The notes under the pieces were generated by a model. The model was not told the origin of the DNA. It saw only the letters and a program-made list of their open reading frames with translations, and searched no databases. Both the position numbers and the translations under genes were made by a program. Below are positions 1-9,420 of a stretch of DNA of 64,000 bases, in pieces. Location: contig NZ_CP007145.1 of the NCBI RefSeq assembly GCF_000576555.1, positions 4,176,501 through 4,240,500 of the forward strand, in the 5' to 3' direction. Positions within the stretch are counted from its first letter, which is position 1. Each line of letters opens with the position of its first letter. This stretch comes from Hymenobacter swuensis DY53. Lineage in GTDB: Bacteria; Bacteroidota; Bacteroidia; Cytophagales; Hymenobacteraceae.

Positions 1-113
1 ATATTAAATATAATTCTTTCAGAAAATAATTTACTTTTTCTGCTCTTGCAGTCAAGTCAGGAAGCAATACGCGACGCGGTTGAGTAGGTTTACGCACTAA
101 GCTGCTACGTTTT

Positions 114-1016
114 ATGCCTACCACTCCTCCTCCACTCCAACCCGGCGACCAGGTTGCCATTGTGTGTCCTGCCCGCAAAGCCTCGCACGAGGAACTCGCG
201 GCGGCCGTAGCCACCCTCGAAAGCTGGAACCTGCGCGTGGTGCTGGGCACCAGTACTAACGTAGCGCATCATCAGTTCGGGGGAGACGACGAAGTGCGCC
301 GCCAGGACTTCCAGCAACAGCTTGACAACCCCGAAATACGCGCCATTCTGTGCGCCCGGGGCGGCTACGGTACCACCCGCATCATCGACGGTATCGACTT
401 CAGCCGGTTTGCTCAGGAGCCGAAATGGATTGCCGGCTTCTCCGATATTACCACCCTCAACTGCCACTTGCTGCGGCGCGGCCACCAAAGCATCCACGGC
501 GTAATGCCGCTGCTGTTTCACCTAGAGGGCGGCTCCGATTCGCTGGAAAGTCTGCGCCGGGCCTTGTTTGGGGAGGAAATCAGCTACGCGGCCCCGGCGC
601 ACCCGCTCAACCAGTTCGGTACGGCTACCGGTGAGCTGGTGGGCGGCAACCTGAGCATTCTGCAAACCCTCACCGGCACGCAGTCGGATGTGCCCACGGC
701 CGGCCGCATCCTGTTTCTGGAGGATATTGATGAGTACCTGTATGCCATTGACCGGATGCTGGTACACTTGGACCGTACGGGCAAACTGGCCGGACTGGCT
801 GGGCTGGTCGTCGGCCACTTTACCAACCCTCAGGACAATACCGTGCCTTACGGTCAGAGTCCAGGTGAAATCATCAACCACTACGCCACGCACTATAATT
901 TCCCGGTAGCTCACGGCTTTCCGGTAGGACATGAGCCCACCAACCAAGCCCTGATTGTGGGCCGGCCAGCCCGTCTGGTAGTTGATGCCCAAGGCACTCA
1001 GCTCAGCTACGTATAA
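114..1016 (+). CDS. LD-carboxypeptidase (peptidase family S66)
   Basis: Predicted to cleave the L,D bond between meso-diaminopimelate and the terminal D-Ala of muropeptide tetrapeptides during murein recycling. The 300-residue length is normal for the family. The S66 signature is complete: the nucleophile elbow GFSD puts the catalytic Ser at residue 110, Glu203 lies in FLEDIDEY and His273 in GFPVGHEP, and a Gly-rich ARGGYGTTR segment precedes the Ser. I see no signal peptide, so it should be cytoplasmic. The ATG at 114 starts directly at the conserved N-terminus (LQPGDQVAIVCPA). The acetyltransferase gene starts 13 bases after its stop, so the two are probably co-transcribed. A TACGTTTT sequence just before the ATG is one base from the Bacteroidota -7 box. 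Confidence 0.93.
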   Translation: MPTTPPPLQPGDQVAIVCPARKASHEELAAAVATLESWNLRVVLGTSTNVAHHQFGGDDEVRRQDFQQQLDNPEIRAILCARGGYGTTRIIDGIDFSRFAQEPKWIAGFSDITTLNCHLLRRGHQSIHGVMPLLFHLEGGSDSLESLRRALFGEEISYAAPAHPLNQFGTATGELVGGNLSILQTLTGTQSDVPTAGRILFLEDIDEYLYAIDRMLVHLDRTGKLAGLAGLVVGHFTNPQDNTVPYGQSPGEIINHYATHYNFPVAHGFPVGHEPTNQALIVGRPARLVVDAQGTQLSYV

Positions 1017-1029
1017 TCCTGTTTCGCCC

Positions 1030-1551
1030 ATGACTACTGACATCCGGCTTCTCCCTGCTCAAGAGTTTTCCCTGCACCTCGCCAGCCTGGTTGAGTTGTT
1101 GCAGGACGCCGTAGACGCGGAAGCTTCCGTTGGTTTTCTGCCGCCCCTGGCTACTGACGAGGCCCTGGAGTACTGGAACGGCATCGGGGCGGCGCTGCCT
1201 GCGGGCCAGGTTCTGCTGCTGGTGGCGGAGGAAAATGGGGCGGTGCTGGGTACCGTGCAGCTGCATCTCGCAACCAAAGCCAACGGCCTGCACCGCGCCG
1301 AAGTATCCAAGCTGCTGGTTCACCGCAAGGCTCAGCGCCAGGGTATTGGCCGCCGCCTGATGCAGGCTGTGGAGCAGCTGGCCCGGGAACACAAGCGCTC
1401 CACGCTGGTGCTGGACACGTTGCAGGGTGCCGGTTCCGAGTTACTCTATCAGGGCCTGGGTTATACGGCCGCCGGGGCTATTCCAGCGTTTGCCCGCGTG
1501 CCCAGCGGGGCTCTGCAGCCCACCGTGGTCTATTATAAGCTACTGGCATAG
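1030..1551 (+). CDS. GNAT-family N-acetyltransferase
   Basis: A single GNAT domain of 173 residues that transfers an acetyl group from acetyl-CoA to an unknown amine. The acetyl-CoA pyrophosphate-binding loop is visible as RQGIGRR after the strand SKLLVHRKAQ, followed by the helix MQAVEQLA. I chose the ATG at 1030 because an upstream in-frame ATG at 982 lies inside the preceding gene and adds residues unlike the family. It follows the LD-carboxypeptidase gene by 13 bases and is closed by a bidirectional terminator at 1637-1674. The substrate cannot be deduced. A link to peptidoglycan recycling rests only on its neighbour. Confidence 0.88.
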   Translation: MTTDIRLLPAQEFSLHLASLVELLQDAVDAEASVGFLPPLATDEALEYWNGIGAALPAGQVLLLVAEENGAVLGTVQLHLATKANGLHRAEVSKLLVHRKAQRQGIGRRLMQAVEQLAREHKRSTLVLDTLQGAGSELLYQGLGYTAAGAIPAFARVPSGALQPTVVYYKLLA

Positions 1552-1636
1552 CCACCTTTTCGAGCAGGAAAAAGCGCTGGATATTTGACTTCTGCTACAG
1601 AAGTCAGTGGCTTCACTTCCTCTGCTAGTGGCAACA

Positions 1637-1674
1637 AAAAAGGCCCTGCTCACGTCGGTCAGCAGGGCCTTTTT
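1637..1674. terminator. Bidirectional intrinsic terminator between convergent genes
   Basis: A 14-bp perfect inverted repeat (1637-1650 and 1661-1674) whose outer ends are A5 and T5 tracts, so it can work on both strands. It separates the acetyltransferase gene (+) from the M28 lipoprotein gene (-). Confidence 0.85.
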
Positions 1675-1694
1675 GGGCTTATGGCCTTGATTCA

Positions 1695-2702
1695 TTATTC
1701 ACTGTACAGCACCGTGAGTAGCGTCTGGCCCACGGCTTTGAGGGTGCGCCGGTCGATGATGCTCATGTTGTCCTGGGTGGTGTGGTGGTAGGGCTGAAAC
1801 TCGCCGTTGGGCAGAAAGTCGATGATGTCGATGGTGCGGATACCGGCCTGGTTGGTGAAAACGTGGTCATCGGTGATGCCGTAGCCATCGGCAAACAGGA
1901 AATTGTCGGAAAAGCCCAGCTCAGCCGCTGTATTCCACACTTTATCCACCACGTCGCGAGCCTTCTGGCGGGACAGCTCTTCCCGGCTGAACTTGCCGCC
2001 CTTGGCTCCTACCATATCCAGCAGGATGCCGTAATTGGGCTTGTAGTTGGCCGGTAGCAGGTTTTTGGCCCAGTACTGGGAGCCCAGGCACCAAGTCTCC
2101 TGGCTGCCGAGCAGGTTCTTCTTCTCGCCCTGCGTGCTGCCGTCGTAGCCGTAGTCCTCCGAGTCGAACAAAATAAAATCGACCCCGACGCCGGGAGCCA
2201 GACTGTCCTGCTGCGCGCCCAGCACCCGGGCCATTTCCAGGGCTACCGCCACGCCGCTGGCCCCGTCAGACGCCCCATCGAGGGGCGCATTCTTCTTGTC
2301 CTTATCCTTGTCGGCAAAAGGCCGGGTATCCCAGTGGGCAAAAATGGCCACCCGGCGCGGAGCCTGAGGCATGTACTGCGCAATGATGTTGCGCGACTTG
2401 AGCATTTTGCCATCAAAAGCCATAGCCTCGAACGGCTGTTCCTTCACCGTCAGGCCAGCTTCCTTGAATTTCCGGATGATCCAGTCGCCGGTTTGGACGT
2501 GGGCCAAAGTGTTGGGCACGCGCGGCCCGAAGGCTACCTGCCGGGCCGTAAACGCGTAGGCCGAGTCGGCATTGAAATCCGGCGTCTTGGGCCCGGCAGC
2601 AGTGGCGGCATCGGTAGTTTCGGCGGTGTCTTTCTTGGCGGGACACGCCGTGAGCAGTAACAGACTGGCCAGGGCAGCCGGGGCAAGGCGGAAGAGATTC
2701 AT
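1695..2702 (-). CDS. M28-family lipoprotein of the glutaminyl-peptide cyclotransferase (QC) type
   Basis: A 335-residue lipoprotein: the lipobox LTAC places the lipidated Cys at residue 20, so it is probably anchored in the periplasm-facing or outer membrane. The catalytic part carries FGPRVPNT, HWDTRP, DGASDGASG (metal Asp), FDSEDYG (acidic pair), WCLGSQYW, LLDMVGA and ITDDH (metal His). From memory this motif set matches bacterial animal-type glutaminyl cyclases such as the Porphyromonas enzyme rather than plain M28 aminopeptidases. Those enzymes turn an N-terminal Gln into pyroglutamate. The ATG at 2702 gives a standard lipoprotein signal; the longer frame to 2747 adds an implausible leader. 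It shares the terminator at 1637-1674. An aminopeptidase role is the main alternative. Confidence 0.85.
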   Translation of the reverse strand: MNLFRLAPAALASLLLLTACPAKKDTAETTDAATAAGPKTPDFNADSAYAFTARQVAFGPRVPNTLAHVQTGDWIIRKFKEAGLTVKEQPFEAMAFDGKMLKSRNIIAQYMPQAPRRVAIFAHWDTRPFADKDKDKKNAPLDGASDGASGVAVALEMARVLGAQQDSLAPGVGVDFILFDSEDYGYDGSTQGEKKNLLGSQETWCLGSQYWAKNLLPANYKPNYGILLDMVGAKGGKFSREELSRQKARDVVDKVWNTAAELGFSDNFLFADGYGITDDHVFTNQAGIRTIDIIDFLPNGEFQPYHHTTQDNMSIIDRRTLKAVGQTLLTVLYSE

Positions 2703-2842
2703 ATCAGGTGAAGGAAAGAATGTCATGCAGCAGCGTCGCCGAAGCATAGTGCGTGCTGCTGTTGCAATGGCAATTATAGAAACTATTACGCCCGGGCGAG
2801 ATACTTCGGCGGTGCCGCTGCATGACGTTCAGACGCACCTTT

Positions 2843-4390
2843 TTACTCCTCGCTGTACGCCCAGTCGACGCCGGCTTTGGTATCCTTCACCACAATACCC
2901 TGCTGCTTGAGCGCGGCCCGGATCTGGTCTACCTTGTCGTAGGCTTTGGTGGCTTTGGCTTCCTGGTAGAACTCCAGGGTGAGGCGCAGCAGGTCTTCGG
3001 CACTGGCGCGGGGCTCATCCACTAGGCCCAGCACGTCCTGCACCAGGGTCTGGTAGGCATTGGTGGCCTCCTGCACGGCGGCGGCACTCACCGTAGCCAG
3101 CGTAGCCGGGTTGGCGGCAAAGCCATTAAGCTTGCGCAACAGATTGAACAGGCTGGCAATGGCGCGGGCGGTGTTCAGATCGTCGTTGAGGCCAGTGTAG
3201 CAGTCCTGCACCAGCTTCTGCAACTCTGCGTCGGCAGCGGCAGTATCGGGGGCTTTGCCTTCGGCCACCGGAGCCACCGTGCGGGCCCTGATAACGTCCG
3301 GTGACAGGCTGAATTCACGCAGTTTTTCCAGCAGACGCAGGCCGTTCATGAGCTTGCGGTAGCCTTTGCGGGCCGCTTGTAAGCCCTCGTCGGTAATGTC
3401 TACGGTGCTGCGGTAGTGAGCCTGCAGCAGGAAGAACCGGGCCGTCATGGGGGAGTAGGCCTGGGCCAGCGTGGCGTTGCTGCCGTCGAAGAGCTGGCTG
3501 ATGGTGATGAAGTTGCCGAGGCTCTTGCTCATCTTGGCCCCGTTCACCGTAATCATGTTGTTGTGCATCCACACCCGGGCCTCGTCGGTGGGGTGGTTGC
3601 AGGCCTGGCTCTGGGCAATTTCGCACTCGTGGTGGGGAAACATGAGGTCCAGCCCGCCGCCGTGAATGTCGAACTCGGCCCCGAGGTACTTGCGGCTCAT
3701 GGCCGAGCACTCCAGGTGCCAGCCGGGAAATCCGTCGCTCCAGGGCGAGGACCACCGCATGAGGTGGCGCTCATCGGCCTTTTTCCAAAGGGCAAAATCC
3801 AAGGGGCTGCGCTTTTCCTCCTGACCGGCCAGGTTATCGCGGGAGCCGGCCAGCAGCTCTTCCACCACGCGGTTGGAGAGCTTGCCGTAGCCCCGGCCGG
3901 CCGCGTTGTACGCCGGCACATCGAAGTACACTGAGCCGTTGGACTCGTAGGCAAATCCGTTCTTGATGATTTCCTCCACCATCTGAATCTGCTCGATGAT
4001 GTGGCCACTGGCCCGGGGCGTGATATCGGGAGGCAGGCAGCCCAGTACCTCCATATGGTTCTGGTAGAGGTTAGTATAGCCCTCGGCTACCTGCATTGGC
4101 TCTACCTGTTGGGCCCGGGCAATTTTCCCGATTTTGTCTTCGCCTTCGTCAGCGTCGCCTTCCAGGTGGCCGACATCGGTGATGTTGCGCACGTAGCGCA
4201 CCGTGTAGCCCAGGTGGCGGAGGTAGCGCGTCAGCACATCAAACACCACTGGTCCGCGGGCGTTGCCAACGTGGGCCTCGTTATACACCGTAGGGCCGCA
4301 CAGATACACCCCTACGAAGGGCGCATTGAGGGGTTCGAACGGGGCTTTCCGGCGGGTAAGGGTGTTGTAGAGCGAAAGTGGGTGCTGCAT
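2843..4390 (-). CDS. cysS: Cysteinyl-tRNA synthetase
   Basis: A class I aminoacyl-tRNA synthetase that charges tRNA-Cys in the cytoplasm. It has 515 residues, within the family range. The HIGH signature is HVGN at residues 40-43, KMSKS is at 286-290, and zinc ligands include Cys31 in YLCGPTVYN, the Cys of WHLECSAMS and the His of PHHECE. The ATG at 4390 begins just before the conserved LYNTLTRRK. The frame is open to 4471, but those residues are not family-like. A TACTTTTG box ends only five bases before the ATG, which suggests a leaderless or nearly leaderless transcript. A monocistronic gene is likely. Confidence 0.97.
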   Translation of the reverse strand: MQHPLSLYNTLTRRKAPFEPLNAPFVGVYLCGPTVYNEAHVGNARGPVVFDVLTRYLRHLGYTVRYVRNITDVGHLEGDADEGEDKIGKIARAQQVEPMQVAEGYTNLYQNHMEVLGCLPPDITPRASGHIIEQIQMVEEIIKNGFAYESNGSVYFDVPAYNAAGRGYGKLSNRVVEELLAGSRDNLAGQEEKRSPLDFALWKKADERHLMRWSSPWSDGFPGWHLECSAMSRKYLGAEFDIHGGGLDLMFPHHECEIAQSQACNHPTDEARVWMHNNMITVNGAKMSKSLGNFITISQLFDGSNATLAQAYSPMTARFFLLQAHYRSTVDITDEGLQAARKGYRKLMNGLRLLEKLREFSLSPDVIRARTVAPVAEGKAPDTAAADAELQKLVQDCYTGLNDDLNTARAIASLFNLLRKLNGFAANPATLATVSAAAVQEATNAYQTLVQDVLGLVDEPRASAEDLLRLTLEFYQEAKATKAYDKVDQIRAALKQQGIVVKDTKAGVDWAYSEE

Positions 4391-4395
4391 GGGTG

Positions 4396-4403
4396 CAAAA
4401 GTA
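4396..4403 (-). promoter_or_regulatory. -7 box (TAnnTTTG) of cysS
   Basis: TACTTTTG, followed by C, on the minus strand five bases before the cysS ATG. No TTG appears at the expected -33 spacing. Confidence 0.6.
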
Positions 4404-4638
4404 ACCGCAGTTTTTGCAGAATGGGTGGAGGGCACAGATTTTATAACCCGAACCGGCAGCCAGCGCGGCATCGGCCTTGCATAACCGCGTTGCGGGCAGA
4501 ACGGCGGCAGAATGCGCTAAAAAACAGGTAACAAAGTTTTAAACCCAGCACAAGTAGTACAAAACTTCCGGTGTGCAGTCTATAAAGTTCAGCATTCAGT
4601 ATGTAGGCTCAACCAAACAGTATATAACAACAGAATAT

Positions 4639-5778
4639 TTAGCGCTTGGCTGCCGCCTTTTGCAGTTGATAAGTGGCTGTGGTAGGAAAGTGGTCAGAAT
4701 ACGGTATTTCGTAGTGGACCCAGAAGTCGTTGACAGTAAAGCGGGGGCTGGCAAACTGGTTGTCGATGCGCACGAAGGGCAGGCGGCCGTTGTAGGTACT
4801 ACCCACGCCGTTGCCCACGGTGGCCCAGGCGTTCTGGAAGTGGTCAGCCAGCTGGTCGTAGCTGTAGCTGTAGGGCACGTCGTTGAGGTCGGCGCAGAGC
4901 AGAATGGGGTAGCGGCACCGCTCGAAGCGGCGCACCAGCGTATCCACCTGCCAGTGTCGGGCAATGGCTCCACGCTTAAATCGGCGCAGCAGCCCTACGC
5001 CTTTCTGCTTGAGGCCAGCCTTGCTGGAGTAGCTGTCCACAATGTCCTTCTCATCCATGCTCATACTCTGCAGATGGAAGCTGTACACCCGAATGGTGTC
5101 GCGGGAAGGCAGCTGCACATCGGCCCACATGGCGTGGTTCTGCGTTAGCTTACCGAAGTGGATGGTGCCTTTATTAACGATGGGGAAACGCGAGAACATA
5201 GCCATGCCAAACTCGGCCCCGGCACTGTTGGTAAGCGTTTTGGACAGAAACGCCTCCCGCCCGGCGTCGCGCCCGATTTTCTCGATACTGCGGAACACCT
5301 GCCCGTCGCGGCTACGGGTCCCGGCGGGCTCGTTGTAGAACTCCTGCAGGCACAGAATATCGGCCGGGTTTTCCTGTAGCCACTGAATCATAGCCCGCGA
5401 CGACTGCAGCCCCTCATTACGCAGCTGCGGGTACACATTAAAGATGCGCACATTCGCCGACAGCACCTTCACAATGGGGCCACTTGCCCCGCCCGCAGCC
5501 TGCGGAGCTACCCGCAACGGGTGCAGCGCCAGCCCCCGCTGAAAATGCGGCCAGGTAAGTACCGCCAGAGCCAGTGGCAGGAGGGCTACTGGCCAGCGGC
5601 GCAACAGCCAGTAGCCTATCAGCAGCAGATTCAGGGCCAGGGCTACCGGCAGCGTGAGGGCCCCGAAAATAGCAGGCCAGAAGGTGTAGGCCGGAATCTG
5701 GGCGCAGGCAATAGCCGCCAGCACCCATCCCATTACCAACACGGTACTTTTAAAGGCAAACGAACGACGCACAGGCAA
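4639..5778 (-). CDS. Membrane-anchored endonuclease/exonuclease/phosphatase (EEP) family protein
   Basis: 379 residues: two or three hydrophobic segments near the N-terminus (about 13-27, 33-59, 62-77), then an EEP domain. The metal and catalytic signatures are SANVR (Asn109), CLQEF (Glu146), FSRFP, FHLQS, ADLND and SDHFP, so the active site looks intact and Mg-dependent phosphodiester or phosphomonoester hydrolysis is expected. The substrate is unknown. The domain should face the periplasm if the hydrophobic segments act as anchors. The start is uncertain: TTG at 5778, GTG at 5772 (with GAAAGG six bases upstream) or ATG at 5733. The promoter box at 5808-5815 favours the longer forms because it leaves a leader of about 25 bases. 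Confidence 0.88.
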   Translation of the reverse strand: MPVRRSFAFKSTVLVMGWVLAAIACAQIPAYTFWPAIFGALTLPVALALNLLLIGYWLLRRWPVALLPLALAVLTWPHFQRGLALHPLRVAPQAAGGASGPIVKVLSANVRIFNVYPQLRNEGLQSSRAMIQWLQENPADILCLQEFYNEPAGTRSRDGQVFRSIEKIGRDAGREAFLSKTLTNSAGAEFGMAMFSRFPIVNKGTIHFGKLTQNHAMWADVQLPSRDTIRVYSFHLQSMSMDEKDIVDSYSSKAGLKQKGVGLLRRFKRGAIARHWQVDTLVRRFERCRYPILLCADLNDVPYSYSYDQLADHFQNAWATVGNGVGSTYNGRLPFVRIDNQFASPRFTVNDFWVHYEIPYSDHFPTTATYQLQKAAAKR

Positions 5779-5807
5779 CCTTTCAGAGGCAGAGTTGATC
5801 AGGCTGG

Positions 5808-5815
5808 CAAAGGTA
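5808..5815 (-). promoter_or_regulatory. -7 box (TAnnTTTG) of the EEP gene
   Basis: TACCTTTG followed by C on the minus strand, 29 bases before the TTG start at 5778. No -33 TTG is seen at 19-21 bases. Confidence 0.6.
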
Positions 5816-5905
5816 GCCGTTCCGCAGCAGCCCGCCGCCCCGGTAAGTGGCCTGAGTTTTGCGCGCTGCGTTGCGTACCTTTATTTTCCTTTATTCATTG
5901 CGTGT

Positions 5906-8900
5906 ATGCCCCGACTTTCTACCCTGATTTTATTGCTCTTATACCCGGCTTTTCTGCAGGCCGCGCCGCGCCCGGCAAAGGCTCCGGAGCCGGATAAAAG
6001 CCTGGAATTTGTGGAGAACAAAGGCCAGTGGCCCGCGCCGGTGCGCTACCAGGCCGAGCTGCCCGGGGGGCGGCTCTACCTCACGCCGGGCGGCTTCACC
6101 TATTCCTTTCTGGACCCGGCGGCCCTGGCGGCCAACTCCCATCAGCACGAGGCCGGCCCGGCGGCTCCGCGCCAGCCGGAACCGGCCGCACCGTTGCGCG
6201 GCCACGCCTACAAGGTTACGTTTGAGGGCGGCAACGCGCAGGCGGTGGTGCAGGCGCAGCAGCCTACGGCCGGCACCCGCAACTACTTCCAGGGCAGCAA
6301 CCCGCAGCAGTGGGCCAGCGAAGTACACGGCTTCCGGCAGGTGCACTACACCAAAGTGTACCCTGGTATTGATGTGCAGGTATACGAAAATCAGGAGCAG
6401 CACCTGGAATACGACTTCCTGCTGGCCCCCGGCGCCCGCCCCGACAATATCCGGCTGCGCTACACCGGCCCCGAAGCCGTACGCCTCACCCCGGAAGGCC
6501 ACCTGCTGATTCAGACCTCCGTGGGCAACGTAACGGAACAGGCCCCCAGAGCCTGGCAAACGCTGCCGTCCGGCGAGCGAAAGGCCGTGAACTGCCGATT
6601 CGAACTGCGTAACCAGACGGTGCGGTTCGTGTTGGGCAGCTACAACTCCAAGCTCCCGCTTACCATCGACCCTACTGTGCTGTTTTCTTCGTTTACCGGC
6701 TCTACGGCCGATAATTGGGGCTTCACGGCGACATACGACGCGCAGGGCAACATGTACTCAGGCGGCGTGGCGTTTGGGGTGGGCTACCCAACCTCATCGG
6801 GGGCTTTTCAGACTTCCTTTGCCGGGGCCGGTGACGTGGCCATTATAAAGTACCGCATGACCACCTCGGGGCCGGCCGCGCGCATCTACGCTACTTACCT
6901 GGGCGGCAGCAATACCGATGCGCCACATAGCTTGGTAGTAAACGGCCTAGGAGAATTAGTTATTCTGGGCACCACCGGCTCGGGAAATTTCCCGGTGTCG
7001 GCCGGGGCCGCGCAACGCACCTTCCAGGGCGGTTCCGGCGTCAATCCGCTGGGAGGCGGGCTCACGACTCCGATGGGCTACAGCAACGGCTCCGACCTAT
7101 TTGTGACCACCCTCAGTGCCGATGGCTCCCGCATGGTGGCATCCACGTACCTGGGCGGCACCAGCAACGACGGGCTGAACCTCAACCTGGTCAATAACTA
7201 CGGTGACCCATTCCGGGGAGATATTCTCACCGATGGCGACAATAACGTGTACCTAGCTTCTGTCACGCAGAGCAACAACTTCCCAACGGCGCAGCCCGTG
7301 CAGGCCACCCGCCAAGGCACTTCCGATGCGGTAGTGTGCAAACTGCCGCGTTTGCTCAACCAGTTACTCTGGAGCACTTATCTGGGTGGCAGCGGGGCCG
7401 ATGCGGCCTTCTCGGTCCAGCTCACGGCCGACCGGCACCTCTACGTGGCCGGTACCACCGACAGCCCCAACTTCCCTACCGTGACGGGGGCGTTGCAGCC
7501 GCAGGCATCGGGTGGACGGGACGGTTTTGTGGTCTGCCTGACTCCGGCCGGCACCGCGTTGCGCTATGCTACGTACCTGGGCACCGCCGCCGCCGACCTG
7601 GCCTTTTTTCTGCAGCTGGACGCCAGCGGCGACGTGTACGTGCTGGGCCAGACCAGTTCCAATGCGTACCCCATTACCCTGGGCCGGTATGGTATCCGAG
7701 GAGCGCACCAGTTTATTCATAAGATCAACGCAACCCTCAGTACCACTGAGTACAGCACCACTTTCGGCTCTGCGCTGTCGGGATACGACATTTCGCCCAC
7801 GGCTTTTCTGGTCGATGATTGTGAGCGGGTATACGTGTGCGGCTGGGGCGGCATCAACAACGCCGGCTTCGGCGGCGGCTCCACCCGCAACCTGCCAGTC
7901 ACGTCCGATGCCGTGCAGGCTGCTACCGATGGCAGTGACTTCTACCTGGCTCAGTTTCGGGCGGGCATGACGGGGCTGGAGTATGCTACCTTCTTCGGGG
8001 AAAACGGCGGGCGAGGCGAGCATGTGGACGGCGGCACTTCGCGCTTCGATAAGAAAGGCGTTGTGTACCAGGCCGTGTGCGGCGGGTGCACTGGTACCCA
8101 GGGTTTCCCGCGCCCACCCGGCGCCAACTATTACACCACCACCAACGCCAGCACCAACTGCAACAATGCCGCCTTCGCCATAAGCTTCGGGCTGGTGGTT
8201 GCCGACCCAGGGCCTACCCGCTACGTGTGCGTGGGCAGTGCGCCGGTGGTGTTAGGCGGGCAGCCCAGCGGTGGTACCTGGACCGGCCCCGGCGTTACCC
8301 AACTCAGCAACGGCACCTTCCAGTTTCAGCCCACTGCGGCCCTGGTGGGGCGTAATATTCTCCAATATTCCGTGCAGACAACCGGCATCTGCCGGAGCAC
8401 CCGGCCCCTGCGCATGATTGTGACGCCAGAGCTGACCATGAACATCAGTCCGGTACCGCCGCAATGCGCCAATGGAGCGCCCGTAACCCTGCAGGCCACG
8501 CCTGCCGGTGGCACCTGGAGTACCACCAAAGGATTGACCGGCAACGTGTTCAACCCGCAACAGGCCGGGGCGGGCACCCACACCCTCACCTACTCCTACT
8601 CCGATACGCTGGGGTGCGGCACCGCCACTCGTACCGTAGTGGTCAATCCACTTCCTCAGCCCGAGGCTGGCCCCAACCTTACCTTCTGCGCGTATGAGAC
8701 CCAGCCGGTGCAGTTTACCGGAGCCACCCCGGCCGGGGGTACCTGGAGCGGCACCGGCGTCACGCCGGGCGGGTTATTCACCCCACCCAATACCAACCTG
8801 CGCGGCGGCATTTTCACACTTTCTTACTCCGTCACGGAAAACGGCTGCACCGCTACCGACACCCGGCAGGTACTGCTGGCCCCTTCCCCCGCCGTCAACT

Positions 8901-9388
8901 TCCCGCTTAGTGTGCCGGAGTGTACCAGCTTTCCGCAGTATACCGGCTTGGCTCCCTTCAACTGTCCCTTTGAGCCCGTGCTGACGGGCGGCACCTACGT
9001 GTGGGATTTTGGTGACGGCAGTCCCACATCAACGGAGGAGAAGCCGGTGCATCTGTTCGAAAACCCCGGTACCTATTCCGTGAAGCTCACGGCCCGCTAC
9101 GCCAACTGCACCGTAGAAACCAGCTTTGTGCCGGTGGTGGTAGGCGAGGTGTTCGTGCCCAACATCATTACGCCCAACCACGACGACAAAAACGAAACCT
9201 TCATTCCGCGCTTTAGCTGCCGACCCGCTACGTTGCGGGTATTCTCGCGGTGGGGGAATAAAGTGTACGAAACCGATAACTACCGTAACGACTGGCGGGC
9301 CGATGCGCTGGCCGATGGCCTCTACTATTATCACCTTAAAGATGCCGAGGGCCGCACCGTGAAAGGCTGGGTAACAGTGCAACGATAA
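5906..9388 (+). CDS. Giant secreted protein with ENKGQW N-terminal domain, propeller-like repeats, Ig-like/PKD modules and T9SS type B tail
   Basis: 1160 residues. A signal peptide (MPRLSTLILLLLYPAFLQA) is followed by an N-terminal domain starting EFVENKGQWPAPV, which I believe is catalogued as DUF7948. SBBP-like beta-propeller strands with TYLGGS and NFP turns occupy roughly 270-750. Next come three Ig-like modules marked by GGTW(T/S), a PKD domain (WDFGDGSP), and a C-terminal gliding-motility-associated domain (NIITPNHDDKNE, RVFSRWGNKVYE, GLYYYHL, KGWVTVQR). That tail is the T9SS type B sorting signal, so export through SprA and a surface or secreted location are expected. I chose ATG 5906 because it starts the signal peptide. 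A paralogue follows in tandem. The function is unknown; adhesion is a guess. Confidence 0.92.
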   Translation: MPRLSTLILLLLYPAFLQAAPRPAKAPEPDKSLEFVENKGQWPAPVRYQAELPGGRLYLTPGGFTYSFLDPAALAANSHQHEAGPAAPRQPEPAAPLRGHAYKVTFEGGNAQAVVQAQQPTAGTRNYFQGSNPQQWASEVHGFRQVHYTKVYPGIDVQVYENQEQHLEYDFLLAPGARPDNIRLRYTGPEAVRLTPEGHLLIQTSVGNVTEQAPRAWQTLPSGERKAVNCRFELRNQTVRFVLGSYNSKLPLTIDPTVLFSSFTGSTADNWGFTATYDAQGNMYSGGVAFGVGYPTSSGAFQTSFAGAGDVAIIKYRMTTSGPAARIYATYLGGSNTDAPHSLVVNGLGELVILGTTGSGNFPVSAGAAQRTFQGGSGVNPLGGGLTTPMGYSNGSDLFVTTLSADGSRMVASTYLGGTSNDGLNLNLVNNYGDPFRGDILTDGDNNVYLASVTQSNNFPTAQPVQATRQGTSDAVVCKLPRLLNQLLWSTYLGGSGADAAFSVQLTADRHLYVAGTTDSPNFPTVTGALQPQASGGRDGFVVCLTPAGTALRYATYLGTAAADLAFFLQLDASGDVYVLGQTSSNAYPITLGRYGIRGAHQFIHKINATLSTTEYSTTFGSALSGYDISPTAFLVDDCERVYVCGWGGINNAGFGGGSTRNLPVTSDAVQAATDGSDFYLAQFRAGMTGLEYATFFGENGGRGEHVDGGTSRFDKKGVVYQAVCGGCTGTQGFPRPPGANYYTTTNASTNCNNAAFAISFGLVVADPGPTRYVCVGSAPVVLGGQPSGGTWTGPGVTQLSNGTFQFQPTAALVGRNILQYSVQTTGICRSTRPLRMIVTPELTMNISPVPPQCANGAPVTLQATPAGGTWSTTKGLTGNVFNPQQAGAGTHTLTYSYSDTLGCGTATRTVVVNPLPQPEAGPNLTFCAYETQPVQFTGATPAGGTWSGTGVTPGGLFTPPNTNLRGGIFTLSYSVTENGCTATDTRQVLLAPSPAVNFPLSVPECTSFPQYTGLAPFNCPFEPVLTGGTYVWDFGDGSPTSTEEKPVHLFENPGTYSVKLTARYANCTVETSFVPVVVGEVFVPNIITPNHDDKNETFIPRFSCRPATLRVFSRWGNKVYETDNYRNDWRADALADGLYYYHLKDAEGRTVKGWVTVQR

Positions 9389-9420
9389 ATACCAGTTTAA
9401 TGCCTTGGAACAGGCAAACG

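Noticed and set aside
1..113. Possible promoter or small gene at the window start
   Set aside because: AT-rich with only a near-match (TACGTTTT) to the -7 box; no frame of note.
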